A stretch of 64,000 nucleotides of DNA, taken from Hydra vulgaris (lineage: Eukaryota; Cnidaria; Hydrozoa; Anthoathecata; Hydridae). The notes beneath the pieces were generated by a model that saw only the letters and a list, made by a program, of their open reading frames with translations, was not told the origin of the DNA and made no database searches. The stretch is from positions 67,695,001 through 67,759,000 of the forward strand of contig NC_088920.1 in assembly GCF_038396675.1 (NCBI RefSeq). The letters are read 5' to 3'. Below, piece by piece: positions 35,308-43,111 of the stretch (position 1 is the stretch's first letter; every line of letters begins with the position of its first letter). Both the position numbers and the translations under genes were made by a program.

Positions 35308-35727
35308 TTAAATGAATTCTTGTGCACATTCAGGTGCTTTAGCTGGTTTTGGATTATATAAATGAAATAGTTCTTGTTGTTTTGCTTCTACAACTGCACT
35401 TGGATATGCATATACAGGTGGATTATTAACAACGCATTCTTCGTAACTAGGAAGACGTGGTATTTTATTTTTGTATTTGTTGAAAATATCATTTCGATGA
35501 ATTGTTTTACATAATACAAGTAGATATTCCAATTTACTTTCTAATGATTCGTAAAGATGGCCATGTTCACTTTGAATAGTATTATCTTTAAAGTATTCTA
35601 TAATATCCAAACCATTTTTTAAAGTTTGTTTGATTCCTAACGGTATTCTGAGTAAGAATTTGATAGATTGCACGTTGTTGGTTGTTAGTTCCAAACTAAT
35701 TTCTCTGAATATATCAATTGTATTCAT
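35308..35727 (-). CDS. Death-effector-domain-like protein with PPxY tail
   Basis: Residues about 3-85 follow the six-helix death effector pattern: FREISLELTTNNVQSIKFLL, then a helix with GLDIIEYFKDN, then LLVLCKTIHRNDIFNKY. The last resembles the L-x-x-I-x-R-x-D-L element near the end of DEDs. DEDs assemble caspase-8/FADD complexes, and viral single or double DED proteins can block them. The tail (residues about 95-139) is Pro-rich and contains PPVY, a PPxY motif of the kind bound by WW-domain ubiquitin ligases. It lies next to the TRAF-like gene. Leader AG at 35746-35747. Domain call is by pattern; structure prediction would settle it. Confidence 0.55.
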   Translation of the reverse strand: MNTIDIFREISLELTTNNVQSIKFLLRIPLGIKQTLKNGLDIIEYFKDNTIQSEHGHLYESLESKLEYLLVLCKTIHRNDIFNKYKNKIPRLPSYEECVVNNPPVYAYPSAVVEAKQQELFHLYNPKPAKAPECAQEFI

Positions 35728-35835
35728 TTTTTTTTATTAGTTAATCTAAAAAAAAAAAAGGGTTAATAACGTTAGATAAAGTACAAAAAAACATTTTAAA
35801 AAATAGGATAAATACATTTTTTTAAATAAAATATG

Positions 35836-36876
35836 TTATTGTATACTAATCGTAATAAATAAATTATTGTTAATAATAAATGGTTTTAGTTCTTCGTGTG
35901 AAATAAAATTCTTATAACCAACAGCCACATTATATTCGGTGGTAGGTTTATCAAATGAACTGTCGTCTAAAAGTTGAAGATAATTATTGTTGGTAGTAGT
36001 ACGAGTAAAAAATTGTTCTTTATTTCTCAAGGTGATATTGACATTTTTGGTAAAAGGCCATTGTAAAGCATCGTCCAGTTCACCTCTTAACAATTGAAAG
36101 TAAATGGCTAGATTGTTGATGACGGTACTTCGCGTATACACTTTTATTCGATAACGGTATCCTTCTGTTGTGTAAATGGGTTCTGAATAAAATGTTTCAT
36201 CTGATAATAGCCTGAGATTCATTTGATCGAGTTTGATCAATTGCATGTCTTTAATAACGTGTTGAATTACCTTGACTTCTTTAGGTTGTTGAATGGAATT
36301 TTTTAAAGCTAAGAATTCTGTGCTATTTTCTTCTGCAATATGATAAAGTTTTGTTATTTCTTGTTTGAGATGTTCTGTATCTTGTTGATTTGCTAAAACC
36401 AACATGTTGTCATAAAAGAGACTTTTTAATTCTGCCATTTCTTGGTTCGTTTTTGCTAGGGTTTGTTGAAGTTTGTCATTTTCTTCTTTTAGATTTTTAA
36501 TTTCTTTTTCTTGAAGACTCTTCATTTTAATCATGATTTGATTCATAGAAAGATTCAAATAATTTAAATTTTTCTTTTCGTCTTGAACGACTTGGTTCAA
36601 ATAACGATTTTGTTGCTCTTTATAATATTGAAAGCAGATGACAGAGTGCTCATAATAATCTTGATCATCGATTTTGGTATTACAAAAAAAACATATTTTT
36701 TGTATATCTAGAAATTCATAATCACATTCGTGGTTTAACAAATCTTGTACCTTTTTTTTACAGGTGAAACATTCGTGGGAGTATTGTTCTGTAGAACAAT
36801 CTGCTTGATGCTGTAAAAGTTCTTTTGAACTAAATTCTTTGTCGCAAAAACAGCAAGGATATATGTTGGCTGACAT
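35836..36876 (-). CDS. TRAF-like protein (zinc fingers, coiled coil, MATH domain; no RING)
   Basis: 346 residues. Three Cys/His clusters of TRAF-type zinc-finger style lie in residues 1-85 (CCFCDKEFSSKELLQHQADC, then HECFTCKKKVQDLLNHEC, then ICFFCNTKI...HSVIC). A coiled coil covers about 90-190. A TRAF-C/MATH domain covers about 215-346, with RYRIKVYTRS, FQLLRGELDDALQWPF and TEYNVAVGYKNFISHEEL matching the conserved strands. Cellular TRAFs trimerise, bind TNF- and Toll-type receptor tails and use a RING to signal. The RING is missing here, as expected for a competitive inhibitor. Leader AG at 36891-36892. Probably captured from a host. Confidence 0.8.
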   Translation of the reverse strand: MSANIYPCCFCDKEFSSKELLQHQADCSTEQYSHECFTCKKKVQDLLNHECDYEFLDIQKICFFCNTKIDDQDYYEHSVICFQYYKEQQNRYLNQVVQDEKKNLNYLNLSMNQIMIKMKSLQEKEIKNLKEENDKLQQTLAKTNQEMAELKSLFYDNMLVLANQQDTEHLKQEITKLYHIAEENSTEFLALKNSIQQPKEVKVIQHVIKDMQLIKLDQMNLRLLSDETFYSEPIYTTEGYRYRIKVYTRSTVINNLAIYFQLLRGELDDALQWPFTKNVNITLRNKEQFFTRTTTNNNYLQLLDDSSFDKPTTEYNVAVGYKNFISHEELKPFIINNNLFITISIQ

Positions 36877-36945
36877 TTTTTTATTAGTTGCTGAAAAAAA
36901 AACATTTATTTATATAAGAACTATAAAAAAATATACATGTCTTTT

Positions 36946-37149
36946 TTAACATAAAAGAATTAATAAATAAACAAAATTGCTCAACAAAACATATAAAAGA
37001 ATAAAAATATAAATAAGGTTTTTTTCAATAACTTCTTCTTCTTCTTCAAATATATTGTTAAAAGTTATATTTTCTACTTCTTTTTGTTCTTCATTTAAAT
37101 AATCACCAAACCCAGGAAACATATCTTCAAAATCATCATTATTATTCAT
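36946..37149 (-). CDS. Small acidic membrane-anchored protein
   Basis: 67 residues. The N-terminal half is acidic (DDFEDMFPGFGDYLNEEQ, EEEEEVIE). The C-terminal 25 residues form one hydrophobic segment (LIYIFILLYVLLSNFVYLLI), so it would be tail-anchored. The GDYLNEE segment resembles GDYINEE of the spliced gene at 37361-37792, suggesting a shared origin. Leader AG at 37163-37164. Confidence 0.55.
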   Translation of the reverse strand: MNNNDDFEDMFPGFGDYLNEEQKEVENITFNNIFEEEEEVIEKNLIYIFILLYVLLSNFVYLLILLC

Positions 37150-37360
37150 TTTTTTTAGTTGTCTAAAAAAAAGAAAAAAATTACAAAATAAAGTGATCTT
37201 ATTTTATTACAACAGTTCGTCTTATGCTGCAATACGATGAAAAAAAATTACAAAATAAAGTTACAAAATAAAGTTCTTATTGTCGAGTTTATTATTTAAA
37301 AAGTGATGATTGTTATTTGTTTTTAGTTGACTAAAAAAAGATATATTTATAAATAAAAAA

Positions 37361-37792
37361 TTATAAATAAAGCTCTGGTAAGTTGTCCATTTTATTAATA
37401 ACGTCTATAACGTATTGTTCCCAATCCATTTCATCTAAGATTTCATGCATTTCTTTTTCTATTTCTTCCACTTCTTTTTCCATTTCTTCTTCTAACATTT
37501 GTAATTTTAGTTCTTCAATATCATCTGATTCTTCTTCCATTTCTTGTACTAATTGATCTAAATATTTTTCATAATCTTTCTCTGTTAATTCTTCCATTTC
37601 CATAAGTTCTTCCAAATCTTGTTCTTCTTCTTTTGTCAATAACAACTCGTGATAGCAAAGAGTCTCTTCGTTAATATAATCCCCATAACTAATAAGAAAA
37701 AAAATAAAAAAATTTAAAAAAATTATAAAAAAAAACAAAGAAAAAACAAATGACAAAACTTACCATCCACATTTTTTGACGTATTGTTTCAT
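37361..37792 (-). CDS. Two-exon acidic coiled-coil protein
   Basis: Exon 1 is 37764-37792 (MKQYVKKCG plus two bases) and ends at a GTAAGT donor. Exon 2 is 37361-37688 and starts after TTATTAG. Joining keeps the frame and gives 118 residues; the intron is 75 nt. Exon 2 is extremely Glu-rich with repeated methionines and coiled-coil character. No ATG with a good leader exists in exon 2, while exon 1 has the usual T-tract/AG leader (AG at 37817-37818). Function unknown. Confidence 0.65.
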
Positions 37793-37859
37793 TTTTTTTT
37801 TAAATATATTAGTTTGCTAAAAAAAAAATAAAAAAATTACAAAAAAATTACAAAAAAAA

Positions 37860-38174
37860 TTATTGTAATATATAGTTTTGAATTATTTTCATAGTTTCTT
37901 CTATATTTTTTAATAGTTCTAAATTATTTTGTTTTGTTGTTATGTCAAGTGACCATGTCCATAACGCATCATATAAAGCACGAGCTGCTTCGATTTCGGT
38001 TCCTTTTCTTTGATAAATTAAATTTAAAAGTCTCATCATTCTTTCGTTCGTATCATGATAATCAGTTTGTATGCATACGATATCACGGTTTTTGTAGTCC
38101 AGATATTCAGCTAACGTTTGCCAATGTGATTGTAAATGTTGTGCTATTTTTAGTTTTAATCGTATAAAATTCAT
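37860..38174 (-). CDS. Death-domain protein 1
   Basis: 104 residues, nearly all one death-fold domain. The pattern is LKIAQHLQSHWQTLAEYL (helices 1-2 with the conserved Trp), then a helix around IVCIQTDYHDTNERMMRLL and a last pair with EAARALYDALW. Death domains mediate homotypic contacts in receptor, MyD88, FADD and ankyrin/UNC5-type complexes. A stand-alone viral copy could act as a decoy. It adjoins a second death-domain gene. Leader AG at 38184-38185. Confidence 0.7.
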   Translation of the reverse strand: MNFIRLKLKIAQHLQSHWQTLAEYLDYKNRDIVCIQTDYHDTNERMMRLLNLIYQRKGTEIEAARALYDALWTWSLDITTKQNNLELLKNIEETMKIIQNYILQ

Positions 38175-38201
38175 TATTTTATGCTAAAAAATATAAAAAC
38201 A

Positions 38202-38492
38202 TTAATTATTAAATAAAACTAATTTACATTGTAATAAATTAAATAAAAGTTCTTGCTTGTCGGTTTCAATTTCCCATCTTGTTAATACATAATATAAATG
38301 ATTTATAGCTCTTTTTTTATCTTTGTGTTGCGTTAAATAAAGAAGTAAAATTTTTTTAATTTTGTCAAAGTTTTTTATATAATTCACGTCAATTTTTTTA
38401 ATAATGTGTCTTTTAAAGTGTAGATCAATCGCTAATTGTTTCCAATGGTGATTTAATTGTTTTGAAATCGTATTTATTATTTGTTTGTACAT
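38202..38492 (-). CDS. Death-domain protein 2
   Basis: 96 residues with the same arrangement as the neighbouring gene: SKQLNHHWKQLAIDLHF, IIKKIDVNYIKNFDKIKKIL, KKRAINHLYYVLTRWEIET. It is clearly a diverged tandem paralogue. The upstream region has a T tract but the AG spacing is less regular (TTTTTTTAATACAATAG before ATG). Predicted cytoplasmic adaptor mimic. Confidence 0.6.
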   Translation of the reverse strand: MYKQIINTISKQLNHHWKQLAIDLHFKRHIIKKIDVNYIKNFDKIKKILLLYLTQHKDKKRAINHLYYVLTRWEIETDKQELLFNLLQCKLVLFNN

Positions 38493-38603
38493 TTTTTTCT
38501 ATTGTATTAAAAAAAGATGTAAAATTCTATTGTATTAAAAAATCTTGTATTAAAAAATGTAAAAATTCAAATAAACAAAAAAAATATAAAGAAAAAATTA
38601 ACA

Positions 38604-38690
38604 CTAAAAAAGACTATAATTAATTTTTTTAATTTCAGTTCTTTTTAAATTTAACAAAAACGCCAAATGTTTCCATTCATAAAATAGTAA
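38604..38690 (-). pseudogene. Death-domain fragment (third tandem copy)
   Basis: A short leftward segment reads EWKHLAFLLNLKRTEIKKI before a stop. It matches the Trp-containing helix 1-2 region of the death-domain gene just downstream (HWKQLAIDLHFKRHIIKKI). It has no good start and no C-terminal half, so it is a remnant of a third copy. Confidence 0.55.
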
Positions 38691-38802
38691 TATTAAAATA
38701 GTAAATAACAAAAAAAATAGTATTGTATATATAATAGTAATAATAAAATAGTAATAACAACTAAAAAAAATTTTTTTCTATAAAAAAATATATACAAAAG
38801 CT

Positions 38803-39413
38803 TTATAAAATTTCGCTTTCTGTATATTCTGGATCTGGACTCTCTAAAAAACAGACAAAGGGGATATTAAAAAAAAATATTAATATTTTTTAATAAAATA
38901 AAAAAAGATCAAGTTCAACTTACGAGGAGAGTAGTCCCAGTGTGAAGGACCCACTTCCCTATTGGGTTCTGGTGGTGATTGTGGTGGTGAATGTGGTGGT
39001 GATAGTGGTGATAGTAGTGGTGAGCGTGGTGAACGTGGATAGGGATTATCTAAAAAAAGAAAATATTTTTTAAAAAATGAATTTTTTTAATAAGAAAAAA
39101 TAGTAAAGTTAAAAAAAAAACTTACGTCGAGTGTGAGAAAATCTTGTATCATCTACAAAATTTTGTCTAACAAAGTTTCTAAACTCTCTAAGTTTTTGCA
39201 TTTCTTTTTCTAGAAAAAAAATAGTATTTTAAAAAATAATAATTTTTCTTATAAAAATGAAAAAAAACCATAAAAACAATTACCTCTTTTTGCGTTATAT
39301 GGAAATACTAGTGCAATGGGTTTTTTTTTTCCATTTTGAATAATGAAAAATTGATCTTTTTCACTATCGCTAAACACTTCATATTTTAAATTATTGATAG
39401 TAATATATCTCAT
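38803..39413 (-). CDS. Four-exon Ser-Pro-rich protein
   Basis: Exons are 39284-39413, 39126-39209, 38924-39049 and 38803-38843. All three introns have GTAATT/GTAAGT donors and T-tract-AG acceptors and are 74-80 nt long. All interrupt after the first base of a codon, and the joined frame has 126 residues. Exon 1 encodes a small beta-like module (EVFSDSEKDQFFIIQNG), exon 2 a basic helix, exon 3 a run of SP/SPP repeats (SPRSPLLSPLSPPHSPP), and exon 4 an acidic tail. SP repeats are typical targets of proline-directed kinases. Leader AG at 39422-39423. Function unknown. Confidence 0.75.
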
Positions 39414-39508
39414 TATTAAAACTAAAAAAAATAGGTTTATTTAGAAATAAATACTCTATTTTTTATTGTAATAAATATAAATAGTTATAAATATCATTTT
39501 TTTATAAA

Positions 39509-39860
39509 ATGTCTAAAATAAGGTATACTCCTAGATCGTTAAACACTGTCAATATGGCGCGTACAAAAACAACAGTTCCTAGAACAAAAAAAGCAGTTCA
39601 AACACAAACAGACTGAAAATAGTAGAAAACAAAGTTCAACATCGACACAGACTGAAAATCAGTATTTACCAAGCAATTGTAAAAGAATATTATCGTGTTT
39701 ACGAAGAACAAATAACAGATATAAAGATAATAAAACAAATCGTAAACTTGGAAGAGTTGGTAAAAGAATAAAACGCTGGGTTCATACTGCCGAATCCTAT
39801 GTCGATATTAAACAACAATTAAAAGAAGCAAACATACGACGAAAAAATAGACAAAAATAA
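39509..39860 (+). pseudogene. Basic core-like protein, frameshifted
   Basis: The frame opens with MSKIRYTPRSL at 39509, with a second ATG at 39554 giving MARTKTTVPRTKK, and stops at 39614-39616. Strongly basic coding continues in the next frame to 39860 (RKLGRVGKRIKRW, RRKNRQK), so one indel near 39590-39600, in an A-rich run, breaks a gene of about 117 residues. The composition suits a DNA-condensing core protein like adenovirus VII or mu. ARTK equals the first residues of mature histone H3. A TATA-like stretch (tataaatagttataa) lies upstream. Confidence 0.5.
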
Positions 39861-40036
39861 TATATTTATAAAAAAATTTTTTTTACAAATTATAAAGATT
39901 TCTTTTTAATAAATAATTTAATTTTCTCTTGCTGTTGCGTCGTTTATATGATTTGCTTTTTTTTTCTAAAAAATATATATAAAAACCTTGTATGTGTGTA
40001 AAAAGAAAATAATGAAAAAAGTGTAAAAAAGAAATA

Positions 40037-40393
40037 TTAAAAACAAACTTTTATTTTGTTGTCCGATTGAATTTCTTGTGTGTTATTATTTATTTCTGTC
40101 GATACTAATGGCGCTTCTGTGAATTCTAATGGTGCTTCTTCTGGTGTTTCTTTTGTCGTTTCTATTTTTTTTGACTCGTTATTTTTAATAACAAAATCAA
40201 TTTTGTCAGTGTCTTCGATATAAATATCGAAATCCAATACAGGATCATCTTCTATGAGAATAATTTCTGGTTCTTCTTCATCGCTAACTATTTCGATTTC
40301 ATTTTCTTTAAAATCAATTTCTTTACCAACGACTTCATCGTTAAATAAATATTTTGTTTTTTTAATAGAGCGTTTCGTTAATGTTTTTGTCAT
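40037..40393 (-). CDS. Acidic protein of unknown role
   Basis: 118 residues from the ATG at 40393. A basic start (MTKTLTKRSIKKTKYLF) is followed by a long Glu/Asp-rich part (EIVSDEEEPEIILIEDD) and a Thr/Glu/Pro tail. It is probably disordered; it could be a chaperone for basic core proteins, by analogy only. A TATA-like element lies at about 40420-40436. It is the only gene between the core gene and the repeat region. Confidence 0.5.
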   Translation of the reverse strand: MTKTLTKRSIKKTKYLFNDEVVGKEIDFKENEIEIVSDEEEPEIILIEDDPVLDFDIYIEDTDKIDFVIKNNESKKIETTKETPEEAPLEFTEAPLVSTEINNNTQEIQSDNKIKVCF

Positions 40394-40681
40394 TTTTGAT
40401 TTTGTTAACAAAAAACACGCTTTTTATGTATAAAATTTAATCTCTACAGATTAACGCGAAATAATAGCTAAAGTGATGCAACTTTATGCGATGAAAAGAA
40501 AATGCTGTGTCATGCTAGTTAAATTTAGAAACTTTTGTTAGCGCTTTTATGAACAAGATTAAAGAGATTAAAATACGGAGTAAACAACTTTTTAAAAACT
40601 CTACGAAGAAAAAAACTCTGTGATAAGTGTTAAAACAACATGTTAAATAAATTCAAAACTTTATGAACCAATACGTCGACG

Positions 40682-40765
40682 TAGCATAGTGCATTCGCTC
40701 GCCGCACTATGTTTCAAACGCCATGCCATTAGACCGTCGTGGGTTCGATTCTCGTTGAGGGTAGT
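40682..40765 (+). ncRNA. Possible Pol III (tRNA-like) unit
   Basis: An A-box-like tagcatagtgc (40682-40692) and a B-box-like ggttcgattct (40742-40752) lie 49 bp apart, within the normal range for internal Pol III promoters. A clean cloverleaf was not found, and the T-stem would need several G-U pairs. It may be a SINE head, a viral small RNA or a decayed tRNA. It directly precedes the hairpin repeats. Confidence 0.35.
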
Positions 40766-41060
40766 AGAAAGTATAGAAAGTTCAATGTGAAAACACTAAC
40801 TCGAAAGAATTAGTGAGTGCGTCTAGAAAGTATAGAAAGTTCAATGTGAAAACACTAACTCGAAAGAATTAGTGAAAACACTAACTCGAAAGAATTAGTG
40901 AGTGCGTCTAGAAAGTATAGAAAGTTCAATGTGAAAACACTAACTCGAAAGAATTAGTGAGTGCGTCTAGAAAGTATAGAAAGTTCAATGTGAAAACACT
41001 AACTCGAAAGAATTAGTGAGTGTGTCGAGTGAAAACACTAACTCGAAAGAATTAGTGATG
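40763..41060 (+). repeat. 59 bp tandem repeats, each with a GAAA-loop hairpin
   Basis: Six copies of a hairpin (arms CACTAA.TC and GA.TTAGTG around a GAAA loop) occur near 40794, 40853, 40879, 40938, 40997 and 41035. Most are embedded in a 59 bp unit with gaaagtatagaaagttcaat. The GAAA is a GNRA-type tetraloop if transcribed. The location is the largest gene-free gap of the viral region. Confidence 0.8.
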
Positions 41061-41422
41061 TGAGAACGAGTGTGTGAGTAAGCAGGCTAAGGACTAAGTC
41101 AGGACTAAGTAAGTTAAGTAAGGACTAAGTAAGGTTAAGTAAGTAAGTAAGAAAAAATACGGCCGTATAAAAAAAAATAAAGACTGTAAGAAAAAAACAC
41201 AAGTAAGTAGGCCTACTAAGATAAAGTAAAGACAGAATAAGTAAGGTTGTGTCAGGGTGACACTATGTTTTTTATATTGTAAAAAAAAAAGATATAAAAA
41301 AAATACAAGTCGAAAAAAGTTAAAGTCAAAAAAAAAAAAAAGTTAAAGTCAAAAAAAAGTTAAAGTCAAAAAAAAAAGTTAAAGTCGAAAAAGTTAAAGT
41401 TAAAAAAAAAGTTAAAGACAAA
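41060..41422 (+). repeat. Simple repeats, ggactaagtaag and gttaaagtc units
   Basis: Short degenerate units (ggactaagta, then aagtaagtaag) occupy about 41085-41240. Seven or so gttaaagt(c/t) units separated by A runs fill 41315-41415, right up to the next ATG. No gene. Together with the hairpin array this makes a 1 kb non-coding block that could hold an origin or regulatory region. Confidence 0.65.
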
Positions 41423-41423
41423 A

Positions 41424-41846
41424 ATGGTTGCAGATGATATTGATTTTTCCCGTATGATTGTAAGACGGAATTTATTTTCAACACCTTCTTATAAAAGCAA
41501 TTTGAGACCTAAATATACATCTAAATTACCCAAATATACAGTAGATGGAAAATGGCCTTTTCATAGGGATGCTTTTTTTGAATTTTTTGATAGGACCTCT
41601 TTTGATGAAAACGAGTTAACTGATCCCAATAATACAGAACTAAGAACTCTAAGACGTAGAAGAGTTAAGAAAAATTTAAAAAAAATAAAGCGTCAATATT
41701 GTAGAAAAGCACTGATGTGTTATCGAAAAACAAAAAGCAAGTATATAAATAATAAACAAAATCGCGAAATGAATCGAGTAGGAAAACCGATATATCGTTT
41801 TGTTTTAACAAAAGTGGATCGCGATAAACACAGAAATATTTATTAA
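41424..41846 (+). CDS. Basic protein, probable virion core component
   Basis: 140 residues. The N-terminal half is mixed (FSRMIVRRNLFSTPSYKSN); residues about 70-140 are Arg/Lys-rich (LRRRRVKKNLKKIKRQYCRK). The next basic gene starts three bases after its stop, suggesting joint transcription. By composition it fits a DNA-binding core protein; no homologue is recognised. Confidence 0.6.
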   Translation: MVADDIDFSRMIVRRNLFSTPSYKSNLRPKYTSKLPKYTVDGKWPFHRDAFFEFFDRTSFDENELTDPNNTELRTLRRRRVKKNLKKIKRQYCRKALMCYRKTKSKYINNKQNREMNRVGKPIYRFVLTKVDRDKHRNIY

Positions 41847-41849
41847 AAA

Positions 41850-42053
41850 ATGAGACATAGAAGACATAGAGGACATAGAAATGCTAGAAGATATATTTTT
41901 GTTCATCGAAAATCGAAACCTAATCCTAGACCTTATCATTCTTTAATCGGTAAAGGACGAAAGCGTATACTTAGAAAACGCGGTAAAGGTATCCTTGGTA
42001 ACCTATTAGGAAATATACCCGTACTTGGTGGTGTATTTAAAACTATATTTTAA
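41850..42053 (+). CDS. Small Arg/His-rich core protein with adenain-type site
   Basis: 67 residues: an Arg/His-rich head (RHRRHRGHRNARR), a basic middle, and a Gly-rich hydrophobic end (LGNLLGNIPVLGGVF). LIGKG fits the (M/I/L)XGX-G consensus cleaved by adenovirus-type proteases, and this element encodes such a protease (43701-44864). The layout resembles adenovirus mu/pX precursors. Composition-based call. Confidence 0.6.
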   Translation: MRHRRHRGHRNARRYIFVHRKSKPNPRPYHSLIGKGRKRILRKRGKGILGNLLGNIPVLGGVFKTIF

Positions 42054-42070
42054 TCGGATTAAAAAACATG

Positions 42071-42080
42071 TATAAAAAAG
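42071..42080 (+). promoter_or_regulatory. TATA box of the 42115 gene
   Basis: TATAAAAAAG lies 35-44 nt before the ATG. No T-tract/AG leader is present here, which puts the gene in the TATA class. Confidence 0.5.
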
Positions 42081-42114
42081 CTCAATTCTGTAAAACGTTC
42101 ATTTACAAAAAAGA

Positions 42115-42501
42115 ATGAATTCAACAGTGTGTAAACACGCCAAAAGAAAAAGCCACATTAAAAAATATTGTGACAAATGTTTTGTGCAAAAATTTCGATT
42201 CTATGTCGAAGAAAATATTAAAGAATGTCTTTGGTTATTGAAAAATATGGAAAAACAGAGTCAAAAGCTTAAAAATTTACGTACAGACACAAGTGCTTAT
42301 GGCGATTATATTCTTACGTACGAATATGAAAACGGTGTTGCTGAAATTATCAGCGGAGATAAAGAAAATGGACACACAAAAACATCTACTTTTTTTGGTG
42401 GATTTATATTAGATTTTGATATTATAAATAAAATATATAGCATATCACATGTATATGACGGTGTTTTTTATATTGGTAATAAAATACCAAAAATATATTG
42501 A
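42115..42501 (+). CDS. Unknown protein with N-terminal zinc-like cluster
   Basis: 128 residues. CKHAKRKSHIKKYCDKC (residues about 5-22) could bind zinc. A helix then leads into a beta-rich half (YGDYILTYEYENGVAEII, FFGGFILDFDI). No family recognised. It lies among the core and protease genes, so a structural role is possible. Confidence 0.55.
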   Translation: MNSTVCKHAKRKSHIKKYCDKCFVQKFRFYVEENIKECLWLLKNMEKQSQKLKNLRTDTSAYGDYILTYEYENGVAEIISGDKENGHTKTSTFFGGFILDFDIINKIYSISHVYDGVFYIGNKIPKIY

Positions 42502-42606
42502 TAAAAAAAATATTTGATAGTGTTTTTTCTGTTTTTTTTTAAAAAAAGTACTATAAATTTGTTTGTTTTGAAATAAAAAAAAATTCATTTGAAATAAACA
42601 AAAAAA

Positions 42607-42918
42607 ATGGAGTTTAAAACTTGTTTAAACGAATTTTATAACACTGTTATGAATGTAGAAGCTTCCAAGTTTGAAGCTAGCGATATTTTAAAACATGTTG
42701 AAGGCGATTTTAAATTAGTATTTCGTTTGGATGCAAGTAAACAAATCAAAGTAACTCGTGATAATAATAAAGCCCATATTGAATTTTTTTATGGTGAAAA
42801 CATTCGAAATGAATCTTTTATGGTGAAAACATTCGAAATGAATTATAAAGACTTTGTTGATGTTATTAAAGAGACATTTAATGTTTGGCAACTTGAAGAA
42901 GCAGACATAAAAGAATGA
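42607..42918 (+). CDS. Unknown protein carrying an out-of-phase internal duplication
   Basis: 103 residues. A 29 bp stretch (ttttatggtgaaaacattcg...) is repeated directly at about 42787-42844 and read in two frames, first as FYGENIRNE and then as FMVKTFEMN. The following broken gene is a paralogue (shared IKVTR). No domain known. A TATA-like tataaat lies near 42552. Confidence 0.5.
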   Translation: MEFKTCLNEFYNTVMNVEASKFEASDILKHVEGDFKLVFRLDASKQIKVTRDNNKAHIEFFYGENIRNESFMVKTFEMNYKDFVDVIKETFNVWQLEEADIKE

Positions 42919-43111
42919 AACATTTTACTGATTATTTAGAGACTTATTATGGGGAATAATTATTAAAGTAACACGTTTCAACGATGAATTTATTATTGAG
43001 TTTATATATAAAGAAGTTCCTTTTGAAACTTTTAAACTTCCTTTGAAACATTTTTTAGTTTATGTTGAGCATTGTCAACAAAAATGGCTTTTAAGCGAAA
43101 AAGATATTTGA
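42915..43111 (+). pseudogene. Broken paralogue of the preceding gene
   Basis: The frame begins MKHFTDYLETYYGE and stops at once near 42959. In another frame, similarity to the previous gene continues (IIKVTRFNDEFIIEF, then PLKHFLVYV) to a stop at 43109-43111. It is probably a tandem duplicate lost by frameshift. The end overlaps the next gene. Confidence 0.45.

Noticed and set aside
40682..40765. Functional tRNA gene
   Set aside because: A and B boxes are present but no convincing acceptor stem or cloverleaf, so it is listed only as a possible Pol III unit.
40763..41060. CRISPR-like array
   Set aside because: Repeats are tandem with no unique spacers of constant size, and the context is eukaryotic.
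43072..43083. TTG start for the basic protein at 43084
   Set aside because: An ATG follows four codons later; alternative starts are unlikely in a eukaryotic virus.
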